43,545 nucleotides of DNA, from contig JAURPJ010000085.1 of NCBI GenBank assembly GCA_030835305.1, positions 1-43,545 of the forward strand, given 5' to 3'. The notes below the pieces were generated by a model. The model ran no database searches, was not told the DNA's origin, and worked only from the letters and a program-made list of their open reading frames with translations. The translations under genes were made by a program, and so were the position numbers. Source of the DNA: Verrucomicrobiota bacterium (GTDB lineage: Bacteria > Verrucomicrobiota > Verrucomicrobiia > Verrucomicrobiales > Akkermansiaceae). Below are positions 24,842-36,192 of this stretch, piece after piece; the stretch's first letter is position 1, and each line of letters opens with the position of its first letter.

Positions 24842-26239
24842 ATGAAATTACCTTATCTTCTCCCAGCTCTCTTTCTAGTAAATTGCTTTGCCGGCGAATT
24901 GACGATTAAGTCACAACCTCTGGAAACGAGCCTCGAGCTTGATGCCACTTTCATTCCCGATCAGCCAAAGGTCTTTAAGATTGAAGCCAATCAATGGTCG
25001 CAGTTTGTCATTGCCAGACTTGTCAATCACGGCGCCAAAGTCAAAAAAGACCAAGTGATCCTAGCGTTCGAGGCGGAGGACTATCAACGACACCTCGCTG
25101 AGACAAAGGAAGCTGCCAAGGGGCGCAAGATCGCTCTGGTCAACGCTGAACGTGAACTCGCTGACCTCAAGGTCTCCACTCCCAGGCTACTCGAAGGATT
25201 AAAATTGGCACGTGACCGGGCCAAGGAATCGCTCGATTATTACACCGAGACGGGACGAGCACTCCAAGAGGAGGAGGCCAGGGAAAGCCTCGATCGCGCA
25301 AAGCGGAGCCTCAGCTATCAAGAGGAAGAGCTTAAGCAGCTCCTTAAAATGTATCAGGAAGACGGTATTACCGAAGAGACCGAGGAGATCATTCTTAAGC
25401 GCCAACGAGCTTCGGTGGAAAGTGCCAAGTTTGCACTCAAGAAGGCTGAGAAAAGTTCCAAATGGGCACTTGAAAAGACGATTCCACGGCAGGCTATCGA
25501 TCTTAAAAGAGCCTATGATGATGCGCTCCTCGCTCATGAAACCGGCATGATCAAGCTACCGAACGCCCTTGAGGAGAAGATACTCTCTTTTGCCAAGACC
25601 CAGAGGTTCCACGCTAAATCAGACCAAGATCTGCAGGAACTGATCAAGGATGGGGAATTGATGACTTTGAAGGCGCCAGTTGATGGGACCATCTATTACG
25701 GAGAAATAAGCGACAACTCATGGTCAGTCGGCGGAACTGCCAAGTTTCTTTTTGAAACCGGAGTCGCCCCCGCCAACACGGCCTTACTGTCTCTCGTGCC
25801 GGATGGCAGCACGCTCACCCTGCAGGGAGCGATTTCGCAGAAAGACCGGTTGCAAGTGCCTGCCGAAGCCAAAGGAACTGTCTCAGTCGAAGGCTTGGAA
25901 GATGCCAATCTCCCTGTCACTCTGACGCAACTTGATACTGCGCCGAATGCCTCGGGACAATATGGAGTTGGTCTGAATGTAGAACTTCGTGAAGAATCTC
26001 CCATTGTCGCGGGAATGGAGGGCAAAGTCCGCCTGGTCACTTACCGGAAGGAAGCCGCGATCAGCATTCCCCCGAAAGCCATCACCAATGAAAATGGAAA
26101 GTCTTCCGTAAAACTAAAGATGGCGGACGGTAAACATGAGATGCGTGAAGTCAAAACTGGCCGTAACGTCAACGGTAAAATCGAGATCCTTGAAGGGCTC
26201 GAAGTGGACCAGGTCATTCTTGTTCCAGACCCTGAATAA
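24842..26239 (+). CDS. HlyD-like periplasmic adaptor (membrane fusion protein), orphan
   Basis: The 465-residue protein has an N-terminal export signal (MKLPYLLPALFLVNCFAGEL). The adaptor layout is visible: a lipoyl half (VIARLVNHGAKVKKDQVIL) and a long charged coiled-coil hairpin at about 80-260. The second lipoyl half is DGELMTLKAPVDGTIYYGEI, then a beta-barrel and a membrane-proximal domain ending in GRNVNGKIEILEGLEVDQVI. Such adaptors link an inner-membrane pump to an outer-membrane channel. No ABC, RND or MFS pump or TolC is adjacent, and the next gene encodes a secreted toroid protein, so the transporter partner is unknown. Confidence 0.8.
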   Translation: MKLPYLLPALFLVNCFAGELTIKSQPLETSLELDATFIPDQPKVFKIEANQWSQFVIARLVNHGAKVKKDQVILAFEAEDYQRHLAETKEAAKGRKIALVNAERELADLKVSTPRLLEGLKLARDRAKESLDYYTETGRALQEEEARESLDRAKRSLSYQEEELKQLLKMYQEDGITEETEEIILKRQRASVESAKFALKKAEKSSKWALEKTIPRQAIDLKRAYDDALLAHETGMIKLPNALEEKILSFAKTQRFHAKSDQDLQELIKDGELMTLKAPVDGTIYYGEISDNSWSVGGTAKFLFETGVAPANTALLSLVPDGSTLTLQGAISQKDRLQVPAEAKGTVSVEGLEDANLPVTLTQLDTAPNASGQYGVGLNVELREESPIVAGMEGKVRLVTYRKEAAISIPPKAITNENGKSSVKLKMADGKHEMREVKTGRNVNGKIEILEGLEVDQVILVPDPE

Positions 26240-26257
26240 TTGATTCTTTTGATCTCC

Positions 26258-27418
26258 ATGCGGCTCCTACTCATAACTTCGACGCTCCTTCTTCTCAAGA
26301 TCGGCGCGCAACCCCTCCCTAAGCTGGGAACACTGCCTGTGGTTGAATCATTGAAGGAAGGCGAACTAGAGGCTTCGATCAAACGTGGAGTCGATTATCT
26401 CGTCGGAAAACAAAACAAGGATGGCTCATGGGGAGGGCCCACTCGCACCAAGGGACTCAATATCTACGCGCCAGTTCCCGACTCACATCTCGCCTTTCGG
26501 ACAGGAGCCTCGACTCTAGCACTCAGCGGATTGCTAGACAGTGGTGACCGGAGGCCTGAAGTCGTCGCTGCGATAGAGAAAGCGGAGGCCTGGCTTTTTG
26601 AAAAACTTCCAAAACTGAGACACCTCGATCCAACGACAACCTACAACGTCTGGGGACATGCTTATGGACTTCGTGCAATTGCTGATCTTTATGAGTATCG
26701 AAAGGGCGACGAGGCCAAGCTTTCCCGTTTGAAACAACTCGCGGCCAAGCAGGTCGGCATGCTGATTAAGACCGAGGATGTCAACGGCGGCTGGGGATAC
26801 CTTGACTTCAACAATCACACCGCTCACTTCTCCGGTATTCCCACTTCATTTACGACCGCAACAGTATTGCTAAGCATGAAGGACGCCGAAAAAACCTTTG
26901 GACTTTTTATTCCCGAGAAGGAGGTAAAACGTGGACTCGTTTCCATTAATAAGCAACGGACACCCGACTGGTCATTTGTTTATTCCTATGATCACCGTTA
27001 CCGACCGAGATACGGAATCAATCGCCCTGCCGGCTCATTAGGGCGCTCACAAGTCTGTATGGCTGCGATGCGCAAATTTGGAGATAAGCGGGTCACCGAC
27101 GATCTGCTCGAACACTGGCTCCATCGACTCTGCCTCAGAGAGGGCTGGTTTGATATTGGTCGTAAAAGACCGGTCCCTCACGAGACCCACTTTTCAATTT
27201 CCGGTTACTTTTATTACTACGGATTCTACTACGCGACCGAGTGCCTGCAAATGCTTCCCGATGATCGTCAGAAAACATACATCCCCCACCTCGCACGGCA
27301 CATCATGAGCAAACAAGAGAAGGATGGTTCATGGTGGGATTATCCTCTTTACGACTACCACCAACCTTACGGGACCGGTTACGCGCTCACCACCCTATCA
27401 AGACTGCGAACGAAGTAG
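26258..27418 (+). CDS. Secreted alpha/alpha-toroid protein (squalene-cyclase/prenyltransferase repeat family)
   Basis: From the ATG at 26258 the 386-residue protein has a signal peptide (MRLLLITSTLLLLKIGAQ). QW-type repeats of the terpenoid cyclase/protein prenyltransferase toroid are clear: KQNKDGSWGG at 51-60, EDVNGGWGYLDF in the middle and KQEKDGSWWDY near the end. I see neither the DxDD motif of squalene-hopene cyclases nor the DCTAE motif of oxidosqualene cyclases. With the export signal, this argues against a cyclase and for a binding or surface role. An in-frame TTG 18 bp upstream (26240) is a less likely start. It follows the HlyD-like gene by 18 bp. Confidence 0.8.
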   Translation: MRLLLITSTLLLLKIGAQPLPKLGTLPVVESLKEGELEASIKRGVDYLVGKQNKDGSWGGPTRTKGLNIYAPVPDSHLAFRTGASTLALSGLLDSGDRRPEVVAAIEKAEAWLFEKLPKLRHLDPTTTYNVWGHAYGLRAIADLYEYRKGDEAKLSRLKQLAAKQVGMLIKTEDVNGGWGYLDFNNHTAHFSGIPTSFTTATVLLSMKDAEKTFGLFIPEKEVKRGLVSINKQRTPDWSFVYSYDHRYRPRYGINRPAGSLGRSQVCMAAMRKFGDKRVTDDLLEHWLHRLCLREGWFDIGRKRPVPHETHFSISGYFYYYGFYYATECLQMLPDDRQKTYIPHLARHIMSKQEKDGSWWDYPLYDYHQPYGTGYALTTLSRLRTK

Positions 27419-27436
27419 TTAAACGCACGACCGCTT

Positions 27437-27937
27437 CTAGCGCACCACCACATCGTCGTCGGTCCAGTGCTCCCTATCGGGACCTGCGGAACGGTATTCA
27501 AAACAAAGACCACTCAAACGGTGAAAAAAGATCGGAATCCCATTTCGATCCATCAATACTCCGTCGGACCTAATTAAGGGATGTTCCGCTGGCATCCAGG
27601 CAAGTTTTTCCGGGTTTGCTCCCTGCAGAAATCGGACAATCTCCGGATTCCCGGGTAAGTGGAAGGTATCGAAGTTTTTCATGAGCAACTGGCAATGAGT
27701 CACAACATCTCGAAGCGCTTCCAAATCTCGCTTCGTGTCTGCATTTTTCTCACCATATTCCTCAGTGAACGGATTCCCCGTGATAAACTTCAACTCATCT
27801 CTTTCAAAAGTCAGAGGAGCACTCTTCTCTTCCTCCCGAAAGCTCTCCTCTTTAACTGGGTACGGCTGATCGATCCCTTGGAAATAGAACCCGAGAAATA
27901 CCAGGACGATAGCGATCCCTACGCAAAAAGCCTTCAT
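27437..27937 (-). CDS. Small membrane-anchored protein of the DUF1800-DUF1501 operon
   Basis: The ATG at 27937 overlaps the DUF1501 stop (ATGA). The 166-residue protein has an N-terminal anchor (MKAFCVGIAIVLVFLGFYF) and a soluble part with DLEALRDVVTHCQLLMKNF, EIVRFLQGANPEKLAWMP and DRNGIPIFFHRLSG. The C-terminus is AGPDREHWTDDDVVV. The last segment recalls the C-terminus of GspG-type major pseudopilins (a GPD near the end), so it may share that calcium-binding corner, but no prepilin cleavage site is present. The position suggests a role with the two exported proteins upstream. The convergent toroid gene ends 18 bp away. Confidence 0.65.
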   Translation of the reverse strand: MKAFCVGIAIVLVFLGFYFQGIDQPYPVKEESFREEEKSAPLTFERDELKFITGNPFTEEYGEKNADTKRDLEALRDVVTHCQLLMKNFDTFHLPGNPEIVRFLQGANPEKLAWMPAEHPLIRSDGVLMDRNGIPIFFHRLSGLCFEYRSAGPDREHWTDDDVVVR

Positions 27938-29358
27938 TCGCACATTTTCATAAAGCCAAGAGGAGCACCATCTTCAACGACATCATGAAAGTTGGCCAGA
28001 TTGGGAAGCACCAAATCTCTCACATTACTTGGAGAAACGCCCATCCAGAGGGCCAAGTCGGCCACGTATTGATCCACAGAGATCGTGGGAATAAATCGTC
28101 CGCGTCCGGTATCGAGATCGTTACCAAGATCGAGTGAGGGATACTCACCAAAAAACCTTCCGCCATCGACACCTCCACCAACGACGAATTGGTGCCCACC
28201 CCAAGCATGGTCGGTTCCATTTCCGTTTGGCGTCAGGGTCCGACCAAAATCCGACGCAGTAAAGAGTGTCACTTGGTTCTCCACCTTCAAGTCGACCATG
28301 GCCTGATAAAACTGGCCGATAGCCTCACTCACCTGCCCTAGCATCGCCGGATGATCTTCCAACCCATTGTGATGATCCCACCCTCCAAGCTCGACAAAGA
28401 ATGTCTGTCGTTTTTTCGCCAGAGCCCCCCGGGCGGCAATCGTTTCTGCGACAGCTTTAAGTTGTGATGCCAGTCGATTCTCAGGGCTAAACTCAGTGCC
28501 TAACGTGCCTGTGGCCTCCAGAGCCGCCCGATATTCGGCACTGGCTGAAATCGCAGCTTTTTTGGTGGAAGCAAAAGCCTTTTCAAAGGCATTTTGGTAT
28601 TCAGCTTCCAAAATCGATTCCTGGGCTGCCTGCTTGTGTCGATTGACCCATCGATTCCAGAAGCGGATCTCAGGAACACTGGAAGCACTTCGAGAAAGGA
28701 CCGAGGTTGCACTCCCGCTTTGGAAAAGATTAATTCCGGCAAGAGACAAGTTCATCGAAACCTGGCTCTCGCCATTCAAGTCATTTACAAGTTCCGCCAA
28801 ACGTCCGCCCCAACCGCTTTGTGGTGAACGATTGGTGGGTAGACCAGAATGCCAGTGGAGCTGTTGGTCCGAGTGTGAATATAATCCCAACGGCAAATTT
28901 GCAGATTGGTTTTGAATCTCAAGCTTGGTGACAGGCTCGACAAGAGTTCCGACATTGTTAACAAAAGACGCCTTTCCTGAATCGAAAAGGGCCTTCAACT
29001 CGGGCATTTCCGCATTCAGACCCAGCGTCCGGCCATCCGGCGAGGGCAGCGGATTTCCTATTGGGGTGAAATCAGTTTCAGGGAGAGCGACATCACCCCG
29101 TGCTGCCACGTATTCAGGATAGCCTCGTGAAGCGTCGACTGGAGCCAACATATTAAAGGAGTCATTACCACCAGCGAGAAAAACACAAACCAATGCTTTG
29201 TAATCTTCCGCCCCTTCATTGTCCGCCGCCGCCAAAGATCCGGTAAGCCTCAAATTGATCAGCGAAGAAAGAAGTGAAGTGGATCCAACTGCCGAACAAC
29301 TCGCTTGCCCAAGGAAGCGTCGACGATTCACGACGCTATTTTGCTGATTATTTCTCAT
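27934..29358 (-). CDS. DUF1501 protein with a Tat signal
   Basis: I start this gene at ATG 29358, which forms a TGATG overlap with the DUF1800 stop; a second in-frame ATG at 29376 would add six residues. The 474-residue protein has a twin-arginine signal (NRRRFLGQASCSAVGSTSLL) and then the family core LVCVFLAGGNDSFNMLAP. Near the C-terminus are VTLFTASDFGRTLTPNGNGT and HAWGGHQFVVGG. DUF1501 proteins share the alkaline-phosphatase/sulfatase fold and are nearly always encoded with DUF1800 in Planctomycetes and Verrucomicrobiota. They are folded in the cytoplasm before export; the substrate is unknown. Confidence 0.92.
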   Translation of the reverse strand: MRNNQQNSVVNRRRFLGQASCSAVGSTSLLSSLINLRLTGSLAAADNEGAEDYKALVCVFLAGGNDSFNMLAPVDASRGYPEYVAARGDVALPETDFTPIGNPLPSPDGRTLGLNAEMPELKALFDSGKASFVNNVGTLVEPVTKLEIQNQSANLPLGLYSHSDQQLHWHSGLPTNRSPQSGWGGRLAELVNDLNGESQVSMNLSLAGINLFQSGSATSVLSRSASSVPEIRFWNRWVNRHKQAAQESILEAEYQNAFEKAFASTKKAAISASAEYRAALEATGTLGTEFSPENRLASQLKAVAETIAARGALAKKRQTFFVELGGWDHHNGLEDHPAMLGQVSEAIGQFYQAMVDLKVENQVTLFTASDFGRTLTPNGNGTDHAWGGHQFVVGGGVDGGRFFGEYPSLDLGNDLDTGRGRFIPTISVDQYVADLALWMGVSPSNVRDLVLPNLANFHDVVEDGAPLGFMKMCE

Positions 29359-31478
29359 CAATTTAAAACGATGCATTCCATTGATTGACTCACAAGGTAG
29401 ATTGCAGCACGCACTCTCTCAAGTTCAGTGATCTCGCTTTGCACGGCTGTCAAAATCGCGCCTCTTGTTTCGGCTCTCAACCTTCCCCCAGTCATCAGAA
29501 GATCAACCCTGTCAATCAATGCACCTGGGTCGTCGGCAAGCGCAAGTTCCTGGCTAAAATCGAAGCTTCCAAACACGTCTGATTCCGCGACCGTGGCTGC
29601 AAAGCGCGAGTCCGACCTCAGCATCTGTGACAAGGAAGCAAGCTGAAGTTCAGGACTCACCATTCTTGCCACACGAAACTCCCCCTCCGGAGAAAAGTCG
29701 GGGCGATAGAAATTGAAAACACTTGGGGCAAGCATAGGAAACTGACCAAAATCATCGTTCAGCAACGGTTGATTGGTCGCATATTTCCCATCGTCCGAGA
29801 CAAGATCGAACGCCCTCGAAAGGCTGGCATAACGAATAATTGGTTCGCGAACTTTTCCACGAAAACGACCACCCGAGCCATCGTTGAGGACCTCGGGATC
29901 TAACAAAATCGCCTTCATCACCTCTCCAAGGTCATAAGGTTCACCACTGGAATCGTCTCCCCAAACTCTGGAAACCCGAGACAAATATTCCGGAGATGGG
30001 TTTGAACTTGTAAAACGTTGGATCAGGAGCCGACTCAAAAACGGAGGGAGCGAGGGGTGCGATACAAGAGCATCGAGGGTGGCTTGCACTTCCTCCTCAC
30101 CGGTTTGCGAACCATCCAACTCGACACCGTTAATGATGGACTTGGGACCAGGTTCATGTTCTTCGTCCCAAACCTTCATCTTATAAAAATAATCGTTTCC
30201 CCGGGCCACATTGTAAAAGCTCGTCGCCGTCCGGCCATTATTGGTCGTTGAGTGGCTCATCCCTGTAAAAACCTTTGCCATCTCGGTGATCGTGTCGTTG
30301 TCGTAGGTCGGAATAAAATTACCATCCTCGTCGAGCTTTCGCGATCCGTCCGGATTCAACTCCCACAAGCCAATCGTAAAAAGCTGCATAATCTCACGCG
30401 CAAAATTTTCATCAGGGAAGCGCGTTGGGTTAACTGGGTCATCCGATTTGCGATTGTTCAAGTGAGACAAGTAAAACCCCATTACAGGGCTGTAGGTCAC
30501 GTTCTCAAGGATGTCACGATATGACCCAAACGCTCGCGCCGTGAAGATATCGTAATAGCGAGCCTGGGTGATGTAGTTATCACCGATAACACTGCCTCCC
30601 TTGAAGTTCACGACAAGGATTTGGCTCAGCGCATAAGCAATTCGTTGCCTCAACTGGTCAGGTGCAATATTAGCAGATCGCCACCAACCATCACGCCCTC
30701 TGGAACTATTAATACTTAGGGCGTTCCTCGAAATGGAGGTCTGCAAGCGCGTTGTTGGAATTGTCGTTTGATTATCCATCCACCCGGTCAGTCCCATCGC
30801 CATCACGTCTGCAATCGACTCGTCGGTTGGTCCAAAGGTTGCTCTCAACAAAAACTGGGCCGCCTCCTTCTCGTCCGGAAGCCTTCGAGCAAGCTGCCTA
30901 CCGTCCGTCAAAAGAGCACCTTCTTCCGCCTCAAGGGCGCGAAGGGCTGTTATAAAGTCACTTTCACCAGAGTCATCCATCCCAGCAACACTTTCATCGC
31001 TCGTCCCAAGTAGAATCTCCTCCCACGCATTCAACCCGTCTCCGTCCATGTCGACATCGGCGACTGCGACACGAAAAACACCACCGGCGGAAGACTCCAA
31101 ACTGACTGTTTCAACAGCAGCTACACTCGAAGGAAGGACCCAGGCCGCTTCAGTCCATCCATCCAAATTCGGGTCCCAGCGTTCAAGTCGATAGATTTTC
31201 CCGGGCTCGGCTGACCACGAGAATTGAACCCCGGTCTCATCCACAACCGGATTCTCAAGGAAGAAAAGACTGGTTGGATCTTGCGGATTAGTCCCCGCAA
31301 CCCCTTCCGCATGGTTTGAAATCCCGTCACCATCAGAATCAAAGTCATTTGCCACAATCCCTGTATACTGCAACTCCCACAATTCGGACACCCCGTTGCC
31401 ATTGAAATCAATCGCGCCAAAGGCAAACGGAGAAGATGCCAAAACGGCCGCTGCGGTTGGATTTAGTGGGAATTTCAT
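29358..31478 (-). CDS. DUF1800 protein with N-terminal calcium-type repeats
   Basis: The 706-residue protein has a signal peptide (MKFPLNPTAAAVLASSPFAF). Asp-rich thrombospondin-type-3-like repeats follow (NDFDSDGDGISNHAEGVAGT and VDMDGDGLNAWEEILLGTSD). The DUF1800 domain starts near residue 205 with AAQFLLRATFGPTDESIADV. Later conserved parts are NFAREIMQLFTIGLWELNPD and FTGMSHSTTN. It is the first gene of a three-gene coupled operon (DUF1800, DUF1501, small membrane protein). The pair is thought to be surface or periplasmic; no enzymatic role is proven. The start faces carA across 158 bp. Confidence 0.92.
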   Translation of the reverse strand: MKFPLNPTAAAVLASSPFAFGAIDFNGNGVSELWELQYTGIVANDFDSDGDGISNHAEGVAGTNPQDPTSLFFLENPVVDETGVQFSWSAEPGKIYRLERWDPNLDGWTEAAWVLPSSVAAVETVSLESSAGGVFRVAVADVDMDGDGLNAWEEILLGTSDESVAGMDDSGESDFITALRALEAEEGALLTDGRQLARRLPDEKEAAQFLLRATFGPTDESIADVMAMGLTGWMDNQTTIPTTRLQTSISRNALSINSSRGRDGWWRSANIAPDQLRQRIAYALSQILVVNFKGGSVIGDNYITQARYYDIFTARAFGSYRDILENVTYSPVMGFYLSHLNNRKSDDPVNPTRFPDENFAREIMQLFTIGLWELNPDGSRKLDEDGNFIPTYDNDTITEMAKVFTGMSHSTTNNGRTATSFYNVARGNDYFYKMKVWDEEHEPGPKSIINGVELDGSQTGEEEVQATLDALVSHPSLPPFLSRLLIQRFTSSNPSPEYLSRVSRVWGDDSSGEPYDLGEVMKAILLDPEVLNDGSGGRFRGKVREPIIRYASLSRAFDLVSDDGKYATNQPLLNDDFGQFPMLAPSVFNFYRPDFSPEGEFRVARMVSPELQLASLSQMLRSDSRFAATVAESDVFGSFDFSQELALADDPGALIDRVDLLMTGGRLRAETRGAILTAVQSEITELERVRAAIYLVSQSMECIVLN

Positions 31479-31636
31479 AAGACGATCAGATGCCCGCTGA
31501 ACTGTTCTAATGTCACGGTAAGCATGCCATGTAACTTGGCAAACTCAAATCCCTCGTAATTCACGCAGGTCAAAACCGATCCCCCCTCAAAAGTAGCTCT
31601 TGCACCAAACCCCGAGCTAGCCTCTAATCCGGCGCC

Positions 31637-34059
<2,423 letters not shown>

Positions 34060-34068
34060 TTCAACGCC

Positions 34069-34785
34069 ATGGGCGAAGCTCCGTCAATTTCAATCCCGAG
34101 ACACGTCGCCGTCATTATGGATGGCAATGGCCGATGGGCGAAGGCACGCGGCCTCCCCCGCAAGGCCGGGCATCGGGCCGGCGCCGAATCAGTTCGCCAA
34201 GCTGTTGATGTTTGTCTGGAAAAAGGAGTCAAATTTCTCACCCTTTACGCATTTTCCTCGGAAAACTGGAATCGTCCCGAGAAAGAAATCAACGCGCTCA
34301 TGAAGCTCCTTGAGCAATTCCTAAGAACCAAGGGCAAGGAATTCCGCAAAAAGAATGTCCGCCTCAGAACGATTGGCCGGACCCACCTTCTCCCCGAATC
34401 CTGCCGGTCGGAATTGGCGAAAGTGATTAACGACACCTCATCAAACACGGCTCTCACGGTGATTCTCGCCCTCTCATACGGCAGTCGCGAGGAAATCACC
34501 GATGCCACCCGCCGCATTGCCGAAAAAATCGCTCTTGGAGAGCTCGAGCCGGATCAAATCGAAAAAAGCACCATCGTAGAACACCTCGACACCGCTGAAC
34601 TCCCCGACCCCGACTTTCTGATCCGCACTTCCGGGGAATTACGTCTCTCTAATTTCCTCCTCTGGCAGCTGAGTTACGCCGAATTTTTCATCACCGAGAA
34701 GAATTGGCCGGATTTTCGAAAATCAGACTTTAACGCAGCCCTCGAAATTTATTCTCGCAGGCAACGGCGCTTCGGGAGAGTCTGA
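34069..34785 (+). CDS. uppS: Undecaprenyl-diphosphate synthase (cis-prenyltransferase)
   Basis: The enzyme extends farnesyl diphosphate with isopentenyl diphosphate to undecaprenyl diphosphate, the lipid carrier of peptidoglycan and other glycans. The 238-residue protein has VAVIMDGNGRWAKARGLPR with catalytic D18, then LTLYAFSSENWNRP, and DFLIRTSGELRLSNFLLWQL with the substrate-binding RTSGE..RLSNFL motif. Length is normal. It lies between purA and the response-regulator gene in a plus-strand housekeeping run. Confidence 0.95.
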   Translation: MGEAPSISIPRHVAVIMDGNGRWAKARGLPRKAGHRAGAESVRQAVDVCLEKGVKFLTLYAFSSENWNRPEKEINALMKLLEQFLRTKGKEFRKKNVRLRTIGRTHLLPESCRSELAKVINDTSSNTALTVILALSYGSREEITDATRRIAEKIALGELEPDQIEKSTIVEHLDTAELPDPDFLIRTSGELRLSNFLLWQLSYAEFFITEKNWPDFRKSDFNAALEIYSRRQRRFGRV

Positions 34786-34800
34786 ACACGCATACCAGTT

Positions 34801-36192
34801 TTGAGCACAGAACCGGAACATCATCTTCTGCTTGTCGATCAGGATCTCGACTACCTTGATTGGGCTACCAAGCACCTCGGTGCCGAAGGCCTCAAAATCT
34901 TGCGTTGTGATCGTGCAGACAAGGCAGCCCAAGTGATCAAAAAGGCTCCGATCGATGTCGTGATCTGCGACATCAAGCTGGAACCCTTTGACGGCGTCGA
35001 ATTACTCCAGCGCGTCCGGGCCGCTTATCCGGAAACAATCACCATTCTCACTGCAGTCTCGCCCACCACGAGCCAAATTATCGAAGCCACTCAAAAAGGC
35101 GCTCTCGATGTTCTTCGCAAGGAGTCACTGGCATTTGAACTCCGCCAGGTTGTCGAATCCGCACTCCAGACCGTCGACCAACGGCGTGAGGTGGGCCCCC
35201 TTTCCGAGCAACGCCCAGGACTCGCCGGCAAAACCACGATCATTGGAGTATCCCGCCCTCTTCAAGACGTCATGAAAGTCGTTGGTCGGGTGGCACACTC
35301 CGACGCTCCCGTTCTTGTGACGGGCGAAAGCGGCACCGGAAAGGAGCTGATTGCCCGCTCGATCCACGCATATAGTCCGCGTCGCAAAAAGGAGATGCTT
35401 GTCATCAATTGCGGTGCCATCCCCGAGAACCTTCTCGAATCGGAGCTCTTTGGCCACGAAAAAGGATCCTTCACCGGAGCCATTGCCCGACGTGCCGGCC
35501 GTTTCGAAGATTCGCACGAAAGCACCCTTTTCCTGGACGAAATTGGAGATCTCCCGGCGAGTGTCCAAGTGAAGCTTCTGCGGGTGCTTCAAGACGGAAC
35601 ATTCTCGCGCGTGGGCAGCAACGAAACCCAGCAGACCGATGTCCGTATTGTCACCGCGACCAACAAGGACCTCGCCCAGGAAGTCAGCCTGGGTCGCTTC
35701 CGCGAAGACCTTTTCTATCGCCTGAATGTGGTCGAGATCGAACTCCCGCCACTTCGCGACCGACAGGAAGACATTGCAATTCTTGCCGAGTTTTTCCTCG
35801 ATCGCATTGCTCGCAGGAATGGTACGGCCCGCATGCGACTGACCGGAGAAGCGATCGAGCATCTTCAAAAACATCGCTGGCCCGGGAACGTTCGCGAACT
35901 CGAAAACACAATGGCGCGGGCCTGTGCCCTTGCCCTCAATGACATCCTCCTGCCCGAGGACATTCCGATCGGCAGAAACCCGGCTAATATGGGAGGGTCT
36001 CTCAAAGACGCCCTCGCTCTGATTTTGGAACTGTCGGAACGGGGCCAGCAAAACGCGCTCGAATTCGTCCGCGATGAACTCATCCGATACACCCTGGAAC
36101 AATGTGACAACGACCTTAAGGAGGCTTCCCGCCTTCTCGGCGTGACTCAAGCAAACTTGAAGAAACGCCTTCCAACCGCGAGTAATGCCTAA
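34801..36192 (+). CDS. NtrC-family sigma-54-dependent response regulator (orphan)
   Basis: The 463-residue protein has a receiver domain, a sigma-54 AAA+ domain and a Fis-type helix-turn-helix. In the receiver, D57 (VVICDIKLEPFDG), the acidic D13/D15 pair, T84 and K107 are present, so it should be phosphorylatable. The AAA+ part has Walker A GESGTGKE at 175-182, GSFTGA at 222-227 (a GAFTGA variant) and Walker B LFLDEIGD at 243-250. The C-terminal HTH is about 430-458 (LKEASRLLGVTQANLKKRL). The start is TTG at 34801, since the receiver begins at once and no ATG is available. No histidine kinase is adjacent. The end overlaps upp by 8 bp. Confidence 0.93.
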   Translation: MSTEPEHHLLLVDQDLDYLDWATKHLGAEGLKILRCDRADKAAQVIKKAPIDVVICDIKLEPFDGVELLQRVRAAYPETITILTAVSPTTSQIIEATQKGALDVLRKESLAFELRQVVESALQTVDQRREVGPLSEQRPGLAGKTTIIGVSRPLQDVMKVVGRVAHSDAPVLVTGESGTGKELIARSIHAYSPRRKKEMLVINCGAIPENLLESELFGHEKGSFTGAIARRAGRFEDSHESTLFLDEIGDLPASVQVKLLRVLQDGTFSRVGSNETQQTDVRIVTATNKDLAQEVSLGRFREDLFYRLNVVEIELPPLRDRQEDIAILAEFFLDRIARRNGTARMRLTGEAIEHLQKHRWPGNVRELENTMARACALALNDILLPEDIPIGRNPANMGGSLKDALALILELSERGQQNALEFVRDELIRYTLEQCDNDLKEASRLLGVTQANLKKRLPTASNA

